From Tautonia plasticadhaerens (lineage in GTDB: Bacteria; Planctomycetota; Planctomycetia; Isosphaerales; Isosphaeraceae), in the NCBI RefSeq assembly GCF_007752535.1, contig NZ_CP036426.1:4216001-4280000 (forward strand): DNA of 64,000 nucleotides, written 5' to 3'. Made by a program: the position numbers and the translations under genes. This document shows, in pieces, positions 18,252-27,530 of the stretch (positions are counted from its first letter, which is position 1; each line of letters opens with the position of its first letter). Under the pieces are notes generated by a model. That model had not been told where the DNA came from. It did not search any database and saw only the letters and a program-made list of their open reading frames with translations.

Positions 18252-19303
18252 TCAGAGATGCCACTCGGTTTCAAGCAGCCGTTCGAGAGCCTGATCCGGC
18301 TCGGTCGCCCGTTCGAGGGCACGTCGGAACAGGGACGTGACGAGCCCGCCGTCATGCAAGTGATTGCCCCGGACCGTTCCCGATTGACCTTTCCGGTGGA
18401 AGAACACCATGGCGTTCTTCTCATAGTGGCCCTCATCCGACCCTGTTGTGGTGAAGGTTGCGAGAGGGCCGGGAACTCGAAGGTCCCAGCCGGTGCCTCG
18501 GCGCTCTCGTCGGTCTGCCATTCCAGGTATCGGATGCGTGCCGAGCCGTCCGACCGGATGTCGAGGCTCCAGTGCCGGTCCATTCTCAGGGCGATCTCGT
18601 GGACCGGCCCCTGGTTCTCCGTGAGGAACCGGATGCCCCCCTCGTGGTTGGCGGCGAGGGGCTTGCCATCGCCGAAGAGGTTGGCGACCAGCACGCCCCT
18701 CCAGAGGTAATAGTCCTGGACGGCCCCGCCGACGTAGAGGCCGTTGGTCCAGACGGGGACCGCCGCATCCCGTTCCGAGGCGAACCGGGCGCCCAGGCCC
18801 TCGTCGCTCAGGTAGAGGCGGGACCCGAAGGTGAGTTCCTGCATCACGAAGGTCACGAGGAACCGGGACAGGGACTCGCAGACGACCCGCTCCCCGGTGA
18901 AGTCGTTGCCATGTTCGTCGAACTGGTTCCCGTAGCACCAGACCGGGGGGTCGTCCCCCTCGGGCAGTGTCCGGCAGTCCCACACCCCCTGGTTCTCCTG
19001 GAGGAAGACGATCTTCCTGTCTTCCGTCCTCTTCAGCCTGTGGAGCGCCATCAGGCTGTCCTGGTGCGAGAGCGCCGGGACGGTGTACTGGATCGACCCT
19101 CGATGATCCCGATGCGGCCATCGCCCGGCGAACTCGTAGAGCCGCTTCAGCGGCATTTGCAAGGAAAATACGCCCAACGCTCGTGCTGATTCTCCGTAAT
19201 CCGACCGGCGAGGCCCGAGCCAGAACTCGCTGAACTCGCAGAGGGCATCCATCCGGGCGCCGGCGGATCGGGCTTCCTGCAATCTCGGTCGGAACGAGTC
19301 CAT
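18252..19303 (-). pseudogene. SUKH-like protein in the RNA-repair island, frameshifted
   Basis: From the ATG at 19303 the protein reads like a SMI1/KNR4-type fold (RKIVFLQENQGVWDCRTL, DPPVWCYGNQFDEHGNDF, LYLSDEGLGARF) to about residue 285 (GTFEFPALSQ). A shift near 18440-18460 then moves the sensible continuation, TTTGSDEGHYEKNAMVFFHR to LERLLETEWHL, into another frame ending at 18252. It lies between hen1 and pnkp, 37 and 24 bases from them. The family call is tentative; its link to RNA repair is positional only. Confidence 0.5.
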
Positions 19304-19340
19304 CTCGATCCCTGCCTCCCACGAGCCGCCGCCCCCGGAC

Positions 19341-20756
19341 TCACTCGCCCCGCTCGAACACCGCCATCTGGGTCGGCGGCCCGACCGCCTCGTCCACCGG
19401 CCCGACCGGCAGAAATCGGACGGTGTAGCCGTGGCTCACGGCGACTCGCTCGGCCCAGGCCCGGAATTCCTGCCGGGTCCACTCGAAGCGGTGGTCAGGG
19501 TGTCGCAGCCGATCGGCCCCGACGTTCTCCCACCGGACGTTGTACTCCCGGTTCGGCGTCGTCAGCACGACGGTCAGCGGCCGGGCGAACTCGAAGACGG
19601 CCCGCTCGAAGGCCGACAGCCGGGGCGGGTCGAGGTGCTCGACCACCTCGACCACTGCGGCGGCGTCGAACCCCTCCAGCCGCCGGTCCCGATAGATCAG
19701 CGAACCGTGAATGAGCTTGATGCGGGCCGCCTGCCGCTCGGGCATCCGGTCCAGCCTCAGCCGGTCCCGGGCCGTCTCCAGCGAGCGGATCGGCACGTCC
19801 ATGCCGACGACCTCCTCGAATTGCCGGTCCTTGAGCAGTTCCCGCAACAGCTTGCCCTCGCCGCAGCCCAAGTCCAGCACCCGCCGGGCTCCACTGGCCC
19901 GGATCGCCGCCAGGACCGCCCCGAGCCGCTGGTCGTTGAGGCTCAGGGGCCGCTCCAGGGCGTCCTCGGCCCGGTCGGCGGGCCGCTCCTCACCCTGGGC
20001 GTCGGCCTCCGTCGGCTGCTCCTCCTGGACCAGCCGGGCGAGTGCCTGACGGTAGAGGCTGGGGCGGAACTTCAGGTAGCGGCGGGCGATCTCGTCCTTC
20101 TCCGGGTGGCTTGCCAGCCAACCGCTCCCCCTGGCCAGCAGTTTCTCAAGCTCGTCCTCGCCGACGAAGTAGTGCTTCTGGCCGTCGAAGACCGGGATCA
20201 GGACGTAGAGGTGCGTCAGCAGGTCCGAGAGCGTGGCCTCCCCGGCGATGGTCACGGAGAAGTACGGGCTCTCGCCCCACTCGGGGAACCGCTCGTCGAG
20301 CGGGTGCCGCTCGGCCACGACGGCGTAGCCCAGGGGCTCGAAGACGGCCCGGAGGAACCGCTCGCCGCCGCGCACCGGCAGCACGTCGATCCGGGCCTCC
20401 AGCGGGATCGGGGTGGACGCCAAGTCGGGCCGGTCCTTGCACCGGCCCCCGAGGGCCGAGCCGAGGACCTGGGAGATCGCCACGCTGAGGAAGGAGGAGG
20501 CGGCGTAGGGGCGGTCGTTGACGTACTGGGCCAGCAGGGCGCCGCCCCCGCCGTCGGTCCCCTTACCCCGGACCAGTCCCACCGGGTCCACGTCGAGCAG
20601 CAGGCAGGCGGCGCAGCGGTCGTCGGACGCCTCGGGGTAGAAGACGTGCGCCTCGCCGAAGCTCAGGTCGTAGGACTGGAACCGCCCGGGATGTTTGTGC
20701 AGCAGGAAGCCGAGGTCGGTGGCGGGCCGGTGCGTCGCCGTGATCGTCAGCAGCAT
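19341..20756 (-). CDS. hen1: Hen1 3'-terminal RNA 2'-O-methyltransferase
   Basis: 471 residues. The N-terminal half (MLLTITATHRPATDLGFLLH onward) is the bacterial Hen1-specific domain needed by Pnkp. The C-terminal methyltransferase has the SAM motif VLDLGCGEGKLL near residue 295, the metal-binding E-x-x-E-H in VVEVVEHLDPP near 372, and HPDHRFEWT near 425. It methylates the 2'-OH at the break before Pnkp seals, protecting repaired RNA from recutting by ribotoxins. The start codon is one base after the stop of the upstream gene. It looks intact. Confidence 0.95.
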   Translation of the reverse strand: MLLTITATHRPATDLGFLLHKHPGRFQSYDLSFGEAHVFYPEASDDRCAACLLLDVDPVGLVRGKGTDGGGGALLAQYVNDRPYAASSFLSVAISQVLGSALGGRCKDRPDLASTPIPLEARIDVLPVRGGERFLRAVFEPLGYAVVAERHPLDERFPEWGESPYFSVTIAGEATLSDLLTHLYVLIPVFDGQKHYFVGEDELEKLLARGSGWLASHPEKDEIARRYLKFRPSLYRQALARLVQEEQPTEADAQGEERPADRAEDALERPLSLNDQRLGAVLAAIRASGARRVLDLGCGEGKLLRELLKDRQFEEVVGMDVPIRSLETARDRLRLDRMPERQAARIKLIHGSLIYRDRRLEGFDAAAVVEVVEHLDPPRLSAFERAVFEFARPLTVVLTTPNREYNVRWENVGADRLRHPDHRFEWTRQEFRAWAERVAVSHGYTVRFLPVGPVDEAVGPPTQMAVFERGE

Positions 20757-20757
20757 C

Positions 20758-21198
20758 CTACGTCCTCGACTCGACCCCGTTCAGATCGTCGGCTTCGATG
20801 GGCCGAAGGTCCGGCGGCACCCAGGTCCGGCGGGCCTCCTCCGACATCAGGACGCCCTCGGTGTAATACACCAGGAGATGATCCTTCCCGCCGCACGCCT
20901 CCAGCAAGGCCGCCGTCAGGGTCGGAAGCGGCTGTCCACGATCATGCTCGGTGAGGAAGCGGGCAACCACGGCGACCCAGGCCAGGGTGACCGTCTCGTG
21001 GTAGCCGGACCCGACGCCGTGCCGGGCGTTGAACGCCTTGATCCCCTCCCTGATCCGCCGGGTCGCATCCTCCCTCGGGTATCGACGAAGATACCAGAGT
21101 GCGGCGACCAGGTGTGCCCGGTGGGTCCATCGGGCCCTGGGCAGGGTCAACTCCTCGAAGGAGCGAACCAGGGCCTCGATCTCGGCGTCCGTCTCCAT
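20758..21198 (-). CDS. Conserved hypothetical protein upstream of hen1
   Basis: 146 residues from METDAEIEALVRSFEELTLP. All-helical, with LPRARWTHRAHLVAALWYL, GVGSGYHETVTLAWVAVVARF and a C-terminal LMSEEARRTWVPPDLRPI. The conserved His and Trp residues suggest an enzyme or ligand-binding fold I cannot name. Its stop is one base before the hen1 start, so it leads the RNA-repair transcript. Confidence 0.65.
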   Translation of the reverse strand: METDAEIEALVRSFEELTLPRARWTHRAHLVAALWYLRRYPREDATRRIREGIKAFNARHGVGSGYHETVTLAWVAVVARFLTEHDRGQPLPTLTAALLEACGGKDHLLVYYTEGVLMSEEARRTWVPPDLRPIEADDLNGVESRT

Positions 21199-21339
21199 GG
21201 CCCGTCTGCCTCCCGGTCTCGCCGCGCATCGAGCACGCCGGCTGGACACCCACCGGGGCGAGCGGGTTCGGCCGACCTCGGCGGCGCGTTGCGGTCGGCG
21301 TTGCCAGGGGGCTGAAGGGCTCCAGCTACGGACGATCGA

Positions 21340-21640
21340 CGAGGACAAGAGCCATCGAGATGATGTCGGGCCCCAGGATCGTGACCGAACCGACCGCCTG
21401 GAGTCGGTGGCGGCGACCGGGCAGCTTGTCGCCGCCGAGATCGACGACCTCCACCGCTTCGCCGGCCTGCTTGGCGTCCCGACGCCCGGGGACTGGCCCC
21501 CGCCGCTCAACGACGCCGACTCGATGGCCTTCACCCCGGGACCGGCGCGCCGAGAGGCCGGATCAGGCGGGCTGGTGGCGCTGGTACCTGCTGCTGCGCC
21601 CCGATGCCGGCGGCCCGGCGCTGGTCGGCAACTGACTGAT
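21340..21640 (+). pseudogene. GNAT acetyltransferase remnant
   Basis: One frame reads RLESVAATGQLVAAEIDDLH and then LGVPTPGDWPPPLNDADSMAF; another, after about 21540, reads ERPDQAGWWRWYLLLRPDAG and stops after GGPALVGN. Together these match the N-terminal half of GNAT proteins that open in this way, with the acetyl-CoA-binding half missing. The rest of 21199-21773 shows nothing else I can support. Confidence 0.4.
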
Positions 21641-21773
21641 TCTGGCTGACACGGGCCGGCGCGTCCTCAGCCCCCCCTTGGGGCCTTCCACCAGAACCTC
21701 GGACGATCCCCGGGTATCATCAAGGACGGCGATCTCCGGCCGGCACCGCTCCTCTCGATGGCCTCCGTGAACA

Positions 21774-22712
21774 ATGGATGAATCCCATCCCCGCCCCGGC
21801 TCCGATGAACTCCCGCACCTCGGGACGTTCGCCAGGGTCGCCGAGCGGGGCAGCTTCACCGCCGCCGCGCTCGACCTCGGCATCACCCAGGCGGCCGTCA
21901 GCCAGCGGATCGCCCTCCTCGAAAAGGGGCTGCGCGTCTCGCTGTTCGACCGCCGGGCCGGCAGGATCGCCCTGACCGAGGCGGGACACCGGCTCTATGA
22001 CTACGCCCGCCGTATCCTCGACCTCCACGAGCAGGCCCGCAAGGACATCGGCGGCCTCCATCCGCCCATCTCGGGCGACCTGCCGATCGCCGCAAGCTCG
22101 GTCCCCGGCGAATGCTACCTGCCGGCCCTGCTGTCCTCCTTCCGGGAGGCGTATCCCCGGGTCCATGTCCGGGCCTCGGCGGGCGACAGCGGCTCGGTCG
22201 TCCGGGATGTCGTGACGGGGCGGGCCACGCTCGGCCTGGTGGGGAAGGAGGCCGGGACGCCCGCCCTCGAATCCCGGCCCATCGGCACCGACCTCCTGGT
22301 GCTCATCGTGCCCCCGGGGCACGCCTGGGCCTCCCGGAAGGCGATCTCCCTCAAGGCGCTCGCCATCGAGCCGCTCGTCATCCGGGAGCCGGGATCGGGC
22401 TCCCGCTGCGCCCTGGAGGCGGGCCTGGGGCGGGCCGGTGCCTCGCTCGCCGGGATGAACATCGCCCTGGAACTGGGCAGCAACTCGGCCATCCGGGATG
22501 CGGTCCGTCGCCGGCTCGGCGTGGCCTTCCTCTCCCGCCCAGCCGTGCAGCCGGAACTCGACTCGGGCGCGTTGCGGGCGGTCGGGGTCCGTGGCCTCGA
22601 CCTCGCACGCCACCTCTACGTGATCCACCACGGCCGTCGTCCGCTCTCGCCGGCCGCCTCCGTCTTCCTGCACTTCCTCACGGCCCACCCCCTCGATCCC
22701 GATCGGCGTTGA
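21774..22712 (+). CDS. LysR family transcriptional regulator
   Basis: 312 residues. The N-terminal winged helix (LGTFARVAERGSFTAAALDL, ITQAAVSQRIALLEKGL) is typical LysR, followed by a linker helix and a periplasmic-binding-protein-like effector domain (GDLPIAASSVPGECYLPALL, PGHAWASRKAISL). The effector domain resembles regulators of sulphur or selenium metabolism. No co-regulated operon is obvious, but a sulphur methyltransferase lies 1 kb downstream. Confidence 0.85.
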   Translation: MDESHPRPGSDELPHLGTFARVAERGSFTAAALDLGITQAAVSQRIALLEKGLRVSLFDRRAGRIALTEAGHRLYDYARRILDLHEQARKDIGGLHPPISGDLPIAASSVPGECYLPALLSSFREAYPRVHVRASAGDSGSVVRDVVTGRATLGLVGKEAGTPALESRPIGTDLLVLIVPPGHAWASRKAISLKALAIEPLVIREPGSGSRCALEAGLGRAGASLAGMNIALELGSNSAIRDAVRRRLGVAFLSRPAVQPELDSGALRAVGVRGLDLARHLYVIHHGRRPLSPAASVFLHFLTAHPLDPDRR

Positions 22713-22863
22713 GCCCCATTAGCGGGGCTTATGACGCGTCTGCGAGCGATCACGAGAAGTTCGGTGGCCCCGCCCGGCGGGCCTCGTCCATCATGGGCCT
22801 CGTCGTGCCGCCCCCTCCCGGGGCGAGCAGTCGGAGCCCCGCCGGCGCCCGGGACGGATCGGG

Positions 22864-23025
22864 ATGAAGTCCAACATCTGGGAGGGGCTCGCCCTCGCAA
22901 TCGCCGCCTCGATGCTCGTGGGCTCGCTCTACCTGAGCGTCGGGCTGGGCCTCAAGGCATGCCCGCTCTGCCTCTACGAGCGGACGTTCGTCATGGGCGT
23001 GCTCGGCGTCGGGCTCGCGTCCTGA
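22864..23025 (+). pseudogene. DsbB-like fragment
   Basis: 53 residues: one hydrophobic segment (LALAIAASMLVGSLYLSVGL), then KACPLCLYERTFVMGVLGVG and a stop. CPLCxYxR is the quinone-adjacent redox motif of DsbB-type disulphide-forming proteins, which continue for about 100 more residues. Only the first membrane span and the motif remain. Confidence 0.5.
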
Positions 23026-23164
23026 CTCCCCGCCAAAGTCGGGGGCCTCGGGCTTCCTGGCCCTGCCAGTGGCTACGGCATGCAAGGCGGGGACGGGAAG
23101 CATCACAGGGGCATGAAGGACTGGCGGGCTCGATCGCCTCGATCTCCCCTGCTGGACAATCGCC

Positions 23165-23785
23165 ATGACCCGTCAGGGCCGCAAAGGGCATTGGGAGCAG
23201 GTCTATTCGACCAGGGGCGAGACGGGCGTTAGCTGGTACCAGAGCGAACCGGCCCTCTCGCTCGATCTCATCCGGTCCGTCGCCCCCGCCGCGCATGGGC
23301 GGATCATCGACGTGGGGGGCGGGGCCTCGGTCCTGGTCGATCGGCTCCTCGACCTCGGCTTCGAGACGGTCGCCGTGCTCGACATCTCCAGGACCGCCCT
23401 GGAGACGGCGAGAGCGCGGCTGGGGCGCCGCTCGGGGGCCGTCCGTTGGATCGAGGCCGACGTGACCGAGGTCAGGGACATCGGCACCTTCGACATCTGG
23501 CATGACCGGGCCGTGTTCCACTTCCTGACCGAGGCGGCGGATCGGGCGAGGTATGCCGAGTTGGCGCGTCGGACGGTCCTCCCAGGGGGGCATCTCATCA
23601 TCGCCACCTTCGCCGACGACGGCCCGAGGCGGTGCAGCGACCTCGATGTCTGCCGCTACAACCCGGGGTCGCTGGCCTCAGAGTTCGGCAATGGCTTCTC
23701 GCTCGTCGGGAGTGCCGGGGAGACGCACACGACCCCCTGGGGCTCCCAGCAGGCGTTCACCTACGGGGTCTTCAGGCGGCAATGA
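23165..23785 (+). CDS. Class I SAM-dependent methyltransferase
   Basis: 206 residues. SAM-binding motif I is IIDVGGGASVLVDRLL, with motif II AVLDIS, an acidic loop RWIEADVTEV and DIWHDRAVFHFL. The aromatic N-terminus (HWEQVYSTRGETGVSWYQ) is typical of a broad methyltransferase-11/25 group of thiol or small-molecule enzymes. The stop overlaps the start of the MddA-like gene (ATGA), so both are co-translated. Confidence 0.8.
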   Translation: MTRQGRKGHWEQVYSTRGETGVSWYQSEPALSLDLIRSVAPAAHGRIIDVGGGASVLVDRLLDLGFETVAVLDISRTALETARARLGRRSGAVRWIEADVTEVRDIGTFDIWHDRAVFHFLTEAADRARYAELARRTVLPGGHLIIATFADDGPRRCSDLDVCRYNPGSLASEFGNGFSLVGSAGETHTTPWGSQQAFTYGVFRRQ

Positions 23786-24522
23786 GCAGAATCCTGGCCC
23801 TGGCCTACGGCGTGGCGAGCTATCTCGCCTTCCTCGCCTCGTTGCTGTACGCGGTCGGCTTCGTCGGCGACCTCCTCGTCCCGAGGTCGGTCGATGCGGG
23901 GAGGCCGAGGAGCCCGATGGGCGTTGCGGTGCCCGTCGATCTCCTGCTGCTCGGCCTCTTCGCCGTCCCGCATAGCGTGATGGCCCGGCCGTGGTTCAAG
24001 CGGCGGTGGACCCGCTTCGTCCCGCCGCCGGTCGAGCGGAGCACCTATGTCCTCACGAGCAGCCTGCTGCTGGGCCTCCTCTTCTGGCAATGGCGGCCGA
24101 TCCCGATCGTCATCTGGCACATCGACAACCCGGTCGGTCGATGGCTGATGGGTGCGATCTTCTGGGCCGGCTGGGCGCTCGTGCTCGTGTCCACCTTCCT
24201 GATCGACCACTTCGACCTGTTCGGGCTGCGTCAGGTCTACCTCCACGCCACCGGTCGGCCGTACACCCCGATCGAATTCAAGACGCCCGGCCCCTATCGC
24301 TACGTCCGTCACCCGCTCATGACGGGCTTCCTGCTGGCCTTCTGGGCGACCCCGAGGATGACCGCCGGGCACCTGCTGTTCGCCGGGGCAACGACCGTCT
24401 ACATCCTCATCGCCCTGCGGTTCGAGGAGCGGTATTTGGTCGGGTTCCATGGGGAGCGCTATGAGGCATACCGGGAGCAGGCGGGCATGCTGCTGCCGTC
24501 CCTGAAGTCCCGAAAGCAGTAG
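23782..24522 (+). CDS. mddA: MddA-like methanethiol S-methyltransferase
   Basis: 246-residue integral membrane protein, isoprenylcysteine-methyltransferase/NnrU-like fold with about five hydrophobic segments. Signatures are MSRILALAYGVASYLAFLAS, VPHSVMARPWFKRRW, FDLFGLRQVYLHATG, and the SAM-binding YRYVRHPLMTGFLLAFW and EERYLVGFHGERYEAYRE. MddA converts methanethiol to dimethyl sulphide. It is translationally coupled to the soluble methyltransferase upstream. Related NnrU-like proteins of unknown role are an alternative. Confidence 0.75.
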   Translation: MSRILALAYGVASYLAFLASLLYAVGFVGDLLVPRSVDAGRPRSPMGVAVPVDLLLLGLFAVPHSVMARPWFKRRWTRFVPPPVERSTYVLTSSLLLGLLFWQWRPIPIVIWHIDNPVGRWLMGAIFWAGWALVLVSTFLIDHFDLFGLRQVYLHATGRPYTPIEFKTPGPYRYVRHPLMTGFLLAFWATPRMTAGHLLFAGATTVYILIALRFEERYLVGFHGERYEAYREQAGMLLPSLKSRKQ

Positions 24523-24629
24523 CGGGTCCCGACGCCGACCTGCTGCGCCGCCGGGCCGGTCTTCTCCGGTCGGATCGACCGCTCACCGGGGACCTGAAGC
24601 TGCTGTGAGCGGGTGGGGGGACGGTCCGC

Positions 24630-25493
24630 TCACCGATGCTCCCAGTTATGCCGGGTGAAGCCCCGCAGCCAGGCGTCATCGAGGTACTTGAACGCCCCGG
24701 CCCCATCCTCCAAGGCCAGGAGGCCCACGCTCCTCGACTCGGCACACGACCCCTCCAGCCGCAACTCCAGGCCGCAGAGGTGGTAGACCTCCGTTCCGCC
24801 GAAGTCGCCCCCGACCAACCCGCCCCGACCCCCGTAGTGCCCGAAGAAGGCGAACCTGGGCCGGGCCGCCTCGATCACCAGCCCGATCCCCGCGCTCCCG
24901 CTGCCGGCCAGCACCGCATCCCGGGGGCTCTCGTAGGTCAGCAGGATGTCGAACGATCGGGCGGCCAGGGCCAGGACGGACTCCTCCCGGATGCGACCGG
25001 GCCGGGGCGTCCGGCGGCGGGCGTTGGGGGCCTGGTCGTCGATGCCCCAGAGGGCTCCGACCCGCAGCCCGCCCGGCAGGGCCTCGGTGGCACCGTCCCG
25101 GAGGCAGCGGACCCGGTGGTAGGAATCCACGACGAAACTGCCGGCTCCCGGGTCGGCGTCCCGGGCGAGCCCGGCGAGGGCGTCGAAGTCCTCGTGGTTG
25201 CCGGCCGTGAACCAGAGCGCCGAGGGCGGCTCCTCCTCGCCGTGGAAGACGGCATCGGCCTCCGGGCTTGAGCCGGTGACCAGTCGGACGCCCAGTTCCA
25301 TCGGGTCGTCGGCGGCGTGCCGGAGGGTCGCCCTGTCGAGGCGGGTGGGGTCGGGGAAGTAGCCGAGGTCGCCGACCTGCACGAGGCCGTCGATGCGGAC
25401 GCCGTGCTCCCGCCCCCAGGCCATCGCCAGGCGGAAGGCGGGCAGGACCCGGCCGTGCAGGTCGCCGAAGACGAGGTAGTTCGCGCGGCCCAT
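24630..25493 (-). CDS. Metallophosphoesterase
   Basis: 287 residues, calcineurin-like: GDLHGRVLPAFRLA (D-x-H), VQVGDLGYFPD (GD), FTAGNHEDFDAL (GNHE) and FFGHYGGRGG (GHxxx). These are the five metal-binding blocks in the usual order. Cytosolic by sequence. The substrate is not evident; it stands alone and is convergent with mddA. Confidence 0.85.
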   Translation of the reverse strand: MGRANYLVFGDLHGRVLPAFRLAMAWGREHGVRIDGLVQVGDLGYFPDPTRLDRATLRHAADDPMELGVRLVTGSSPEADAVFHGEEEPPSALWFTAGNHEDFDALAGLARDADPGAGSFVVDSYHRVRCLRDGATEALPGGLRVGALWGIDDQAPNARRRTPRPGRIREESVLALAARSFDILLTYESPRDAVLAGSGSAGIGLVIEAARPRFAFFGHYGGRGGLVGGDFGGTEVYHLCGLELRLEGSCAESRSVGLLALEDGAGAFKYLDDAWLRGFTRHNWEHR

Positions 25494-25698
25494 CGTCGCT
25501 GCCCCGGCTCCTTTGGGTCACAAGGGGCTCATCCCGATCGCTTCCACGGCCGAGTGGGTCGGTCCGGACGGACCGGGATTCGAGGGACGACAGCACCGGC
25601 GATTCGGAGGCATCCCCGCCACGGATGGACAAGCAGCGATCGAGATGGGTTCGCGTAGCGGGCGGTCGGCGAAGCGTCCTCTCGACGGATCGAGCGAA

Positions 25699-26247
25699 TC
25701 AGGCGGGGTTGAGCGGGTCGAAGGTCGGCAGGAGGTGCCTCCAGGCCAATCCCTTGACGATGTAGGAGACCATCTGCTGGCTGACGCCATAGGTCGCTCC
25801 GAGTCGGGTCATCGAGGTCCCCTCCTCGTGCCGCCGACGAATCTCCAGGACCTCGGCCTCCTTCAGCTTCGATCGCGCCTCCTCCCCGAACTTCCTCCTG
25901 CCGTGGCGCAGGATATCGTCCGAGTTCGCCTGCGGCGTATCCCATCGGAGGTTGGCGACCCGATTATTCCCCGGGTCACCATCATTGTGGCAGCAAACGG
26001 TACCGGGCGGTCGGGGTCCGACGAACGATTCCAGGACGAGTTGGTGGACGAGGCGGCGTTTCTTCTGGCCGCCGACATGCAGGTTGACGCCGAGGTAGCC
26101 GCACCGATTCTTGATGAGTTTCAGCGGGAGCCACGCATCTCCCATGCCCCCCCGTCGCCCCTGGCGGTTCCAGCAGGATTCGACGACGCCATCCCGGCTG
26201 ACGCGATACCCCGGGAAACCTTCGATCTGACTGTAGTGATTTTCCAT
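25699..26247 (-). CDS. NUMOD4/HNH endonuclease
   Basis: 182 residues. It opens with a NUMOD4-like segment (IEGFPGYRVSRDGVVESCW), then the HNH core LVHQLVLESFVGPRPPGTVC, CHNDGDPGNNRVANLRWDTP, and a C-terminal helix-turn-helix (TSMTRLGATYGVSQQMVSYI). This is the build of homing-type or phage-borne HNH nucleases. No intron or phage gene is adjacent, so it is an orphan mobile nuclease. Confidence 0.85.
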   Translation of the reverse strand: MENHYSQIEGFPGYRVSRDGVVESCWNRQGRRGGMGDAWLPLKLIKNRCGYLGVNLHVGGQKKRRLVHQLVLESFVGPRPPGTVCCHNDGDPGNNRVANLRWDTPQANSDDILRHGRRKFGEEARSKLKEAEVLEIRRRHEEGTSMTRLGATYGVSQQMVSYIVKGLAWRHLLPTFDPLNPA

Positions 26248-26299
26248 GCCCCTATGTAGGGGGCTACAAGTGATTTTACCTCGCCTTCCTCAAATTCGA

Positions 26300-27346
26300 T
26301 CATCTGGGCCGGTTTGCAAGCCCCGTCCCCGGTGTCTCTGCGACCGACGGGGGAACGCTCGGGGATTGTACCGCCCCCTCCGTCGCCGCCACCCGACCGC
26401 CCCAGTACGACGCCAGCACCGTCCCGGTCAGCATGCAGCCGAAGGTGTAGAGGGCGCCGGGGATCGCCACGGCGGGCCGGTCCGGGAACAGGCCCAGGGC
26501 CAGCGTCGTCCCCAGGCCGGCGTTCTGCATCCCCACCTCCAGCGTCAGGGCCCGCCGCATCGGCGGTGGGAGCCGTAACGCCCGAGACCCCAGGTCCCCG
26601 GCCAGGTAGCCCAGCAGGTTCACTCCCAGCAACGCCATCAGCACGGCGGGCTGTGGATGGGCCAGCCGCCCCCGGTTGGCGGCCACGACCACGGCGATGA
26701 TCCAGAGGATCGCCAGGTTGGCGACCACGGGCCCGACCCGACAGACCAGGCGCCGCCACGAGGCCAGACGCCTGCTGAGCAGGTGGCCCGTCACGACCGG
26801 CAGCACGACATAGCCGACGAGTTCGGCGACGGTCCGGCCTACCGGGAAGGCGACCTCGACTTGCCCCAGGGTCAGCCGCATGGCCAGCGGCACGACCAGG
26901 GGCGAGAGCAGGGTGGCCGCCGTCGTCAGGCCCACCGAGTAGCTGACGTGGCCCCGCGCCAGCAGGGTCAGGACGTTGGAGGCCATCGCCCCCGGCACGC
27001 AGCCGACCAGCAGGATGCCGACGAGCGCGTCCCGGTCCGGGGCCAGCAGCAGGCCGAAGCCGAAGGCCAGCAGGGGCATGGCGGCGTACTGGAGCGCCGT
27101 GCCGCCCAGGACGGCGGGCCAGCGGTGGGCGACCTGCCGCACCTCGTCCCGGGGCAGCAGCCAGCCGATGACGAACATGGCGGCGGCGATCAGGGGCCAG
27201 AGGTAGGGCTTGCTGGCCAGGAAGGGGTCGAAGCCGGAACCGAAGCGGTCGGGCCAGGCGTAGGCCAGGGCCGAGGAGGCGAGCAGGCCCAGCAGGACGA
27301 GACGTGGCGGCATGTTACGGGCGGTCCGGGCCGGGCGGTGGGTCAT
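26300..27346 (-). CDS. Bile acid:sodium symporter (BASS) family transporter
   Basis: 348 residues, or 337 from the second Met at 27313, with nine to ten membrane segments. The BASS motifs are LLVGCVPGAMASNVLTLLA (binding motif in the discontinuous helix) and TLEVGMQNAGLGTTLALGLF. The family imports organic anions with sodium; the substrate here is unknown. It is a single gene. Confidence 0.85.
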   Translation of the reverse strand: MTHRPARTARNMPPRLVLLGLLASSALAYAWPDRFGSGFDPFLASKPYLWPLIAAAMFVIGWLLPRDEVRQVAHRWPAVLGGTALQYAAMPLLAFGFGLLLAPDRDALVGILLVGCVPGAMASNVLTLLARGHVSYSVGLTTAATLLSPLVVPLAMRLTLGQVEVAFPVGRTVAELVGYVVLPVVTGHLLSRRLASWRRLVCRVGPVVANLAILWIIAVVVAANRGRLAHPQPAVLMALLGVNLLGYLAGDLGSRALRLPPPMRRALTLEVGMQNAGLGTTLALGLFPDRPAVAIPGALYTFGCMLTGTVLASYWGGRVAATEGAVQSPSVPPSVAETPGTGLANRPR

Positions 27347-27530
27347 CCGTCAGGGGCCGGGCGGCGATGGATGTCGGTGGTCGGCTTCGATGATGGCGTG
27401 GGCCGTCCTGTCCGGCAACGGCCATCCCCATGCCTACCGCCCGGCCCCTTCGCCTGCCACTCGATACACCCCAGCCATCCAGCCGGATGCGTACCGTATC
27501 CGCCTCCAGCCTGCGGACCGGTCGCCCCGC

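Noticed and set aside
15411-18710. A 1099-codon open frame on the plus strand opposite pnkp
   Set aside because: It is antisense to a gene with clear motifs and has a low-complexity, repetitive composition; such frames are common shadows in very GC-rich DNA.
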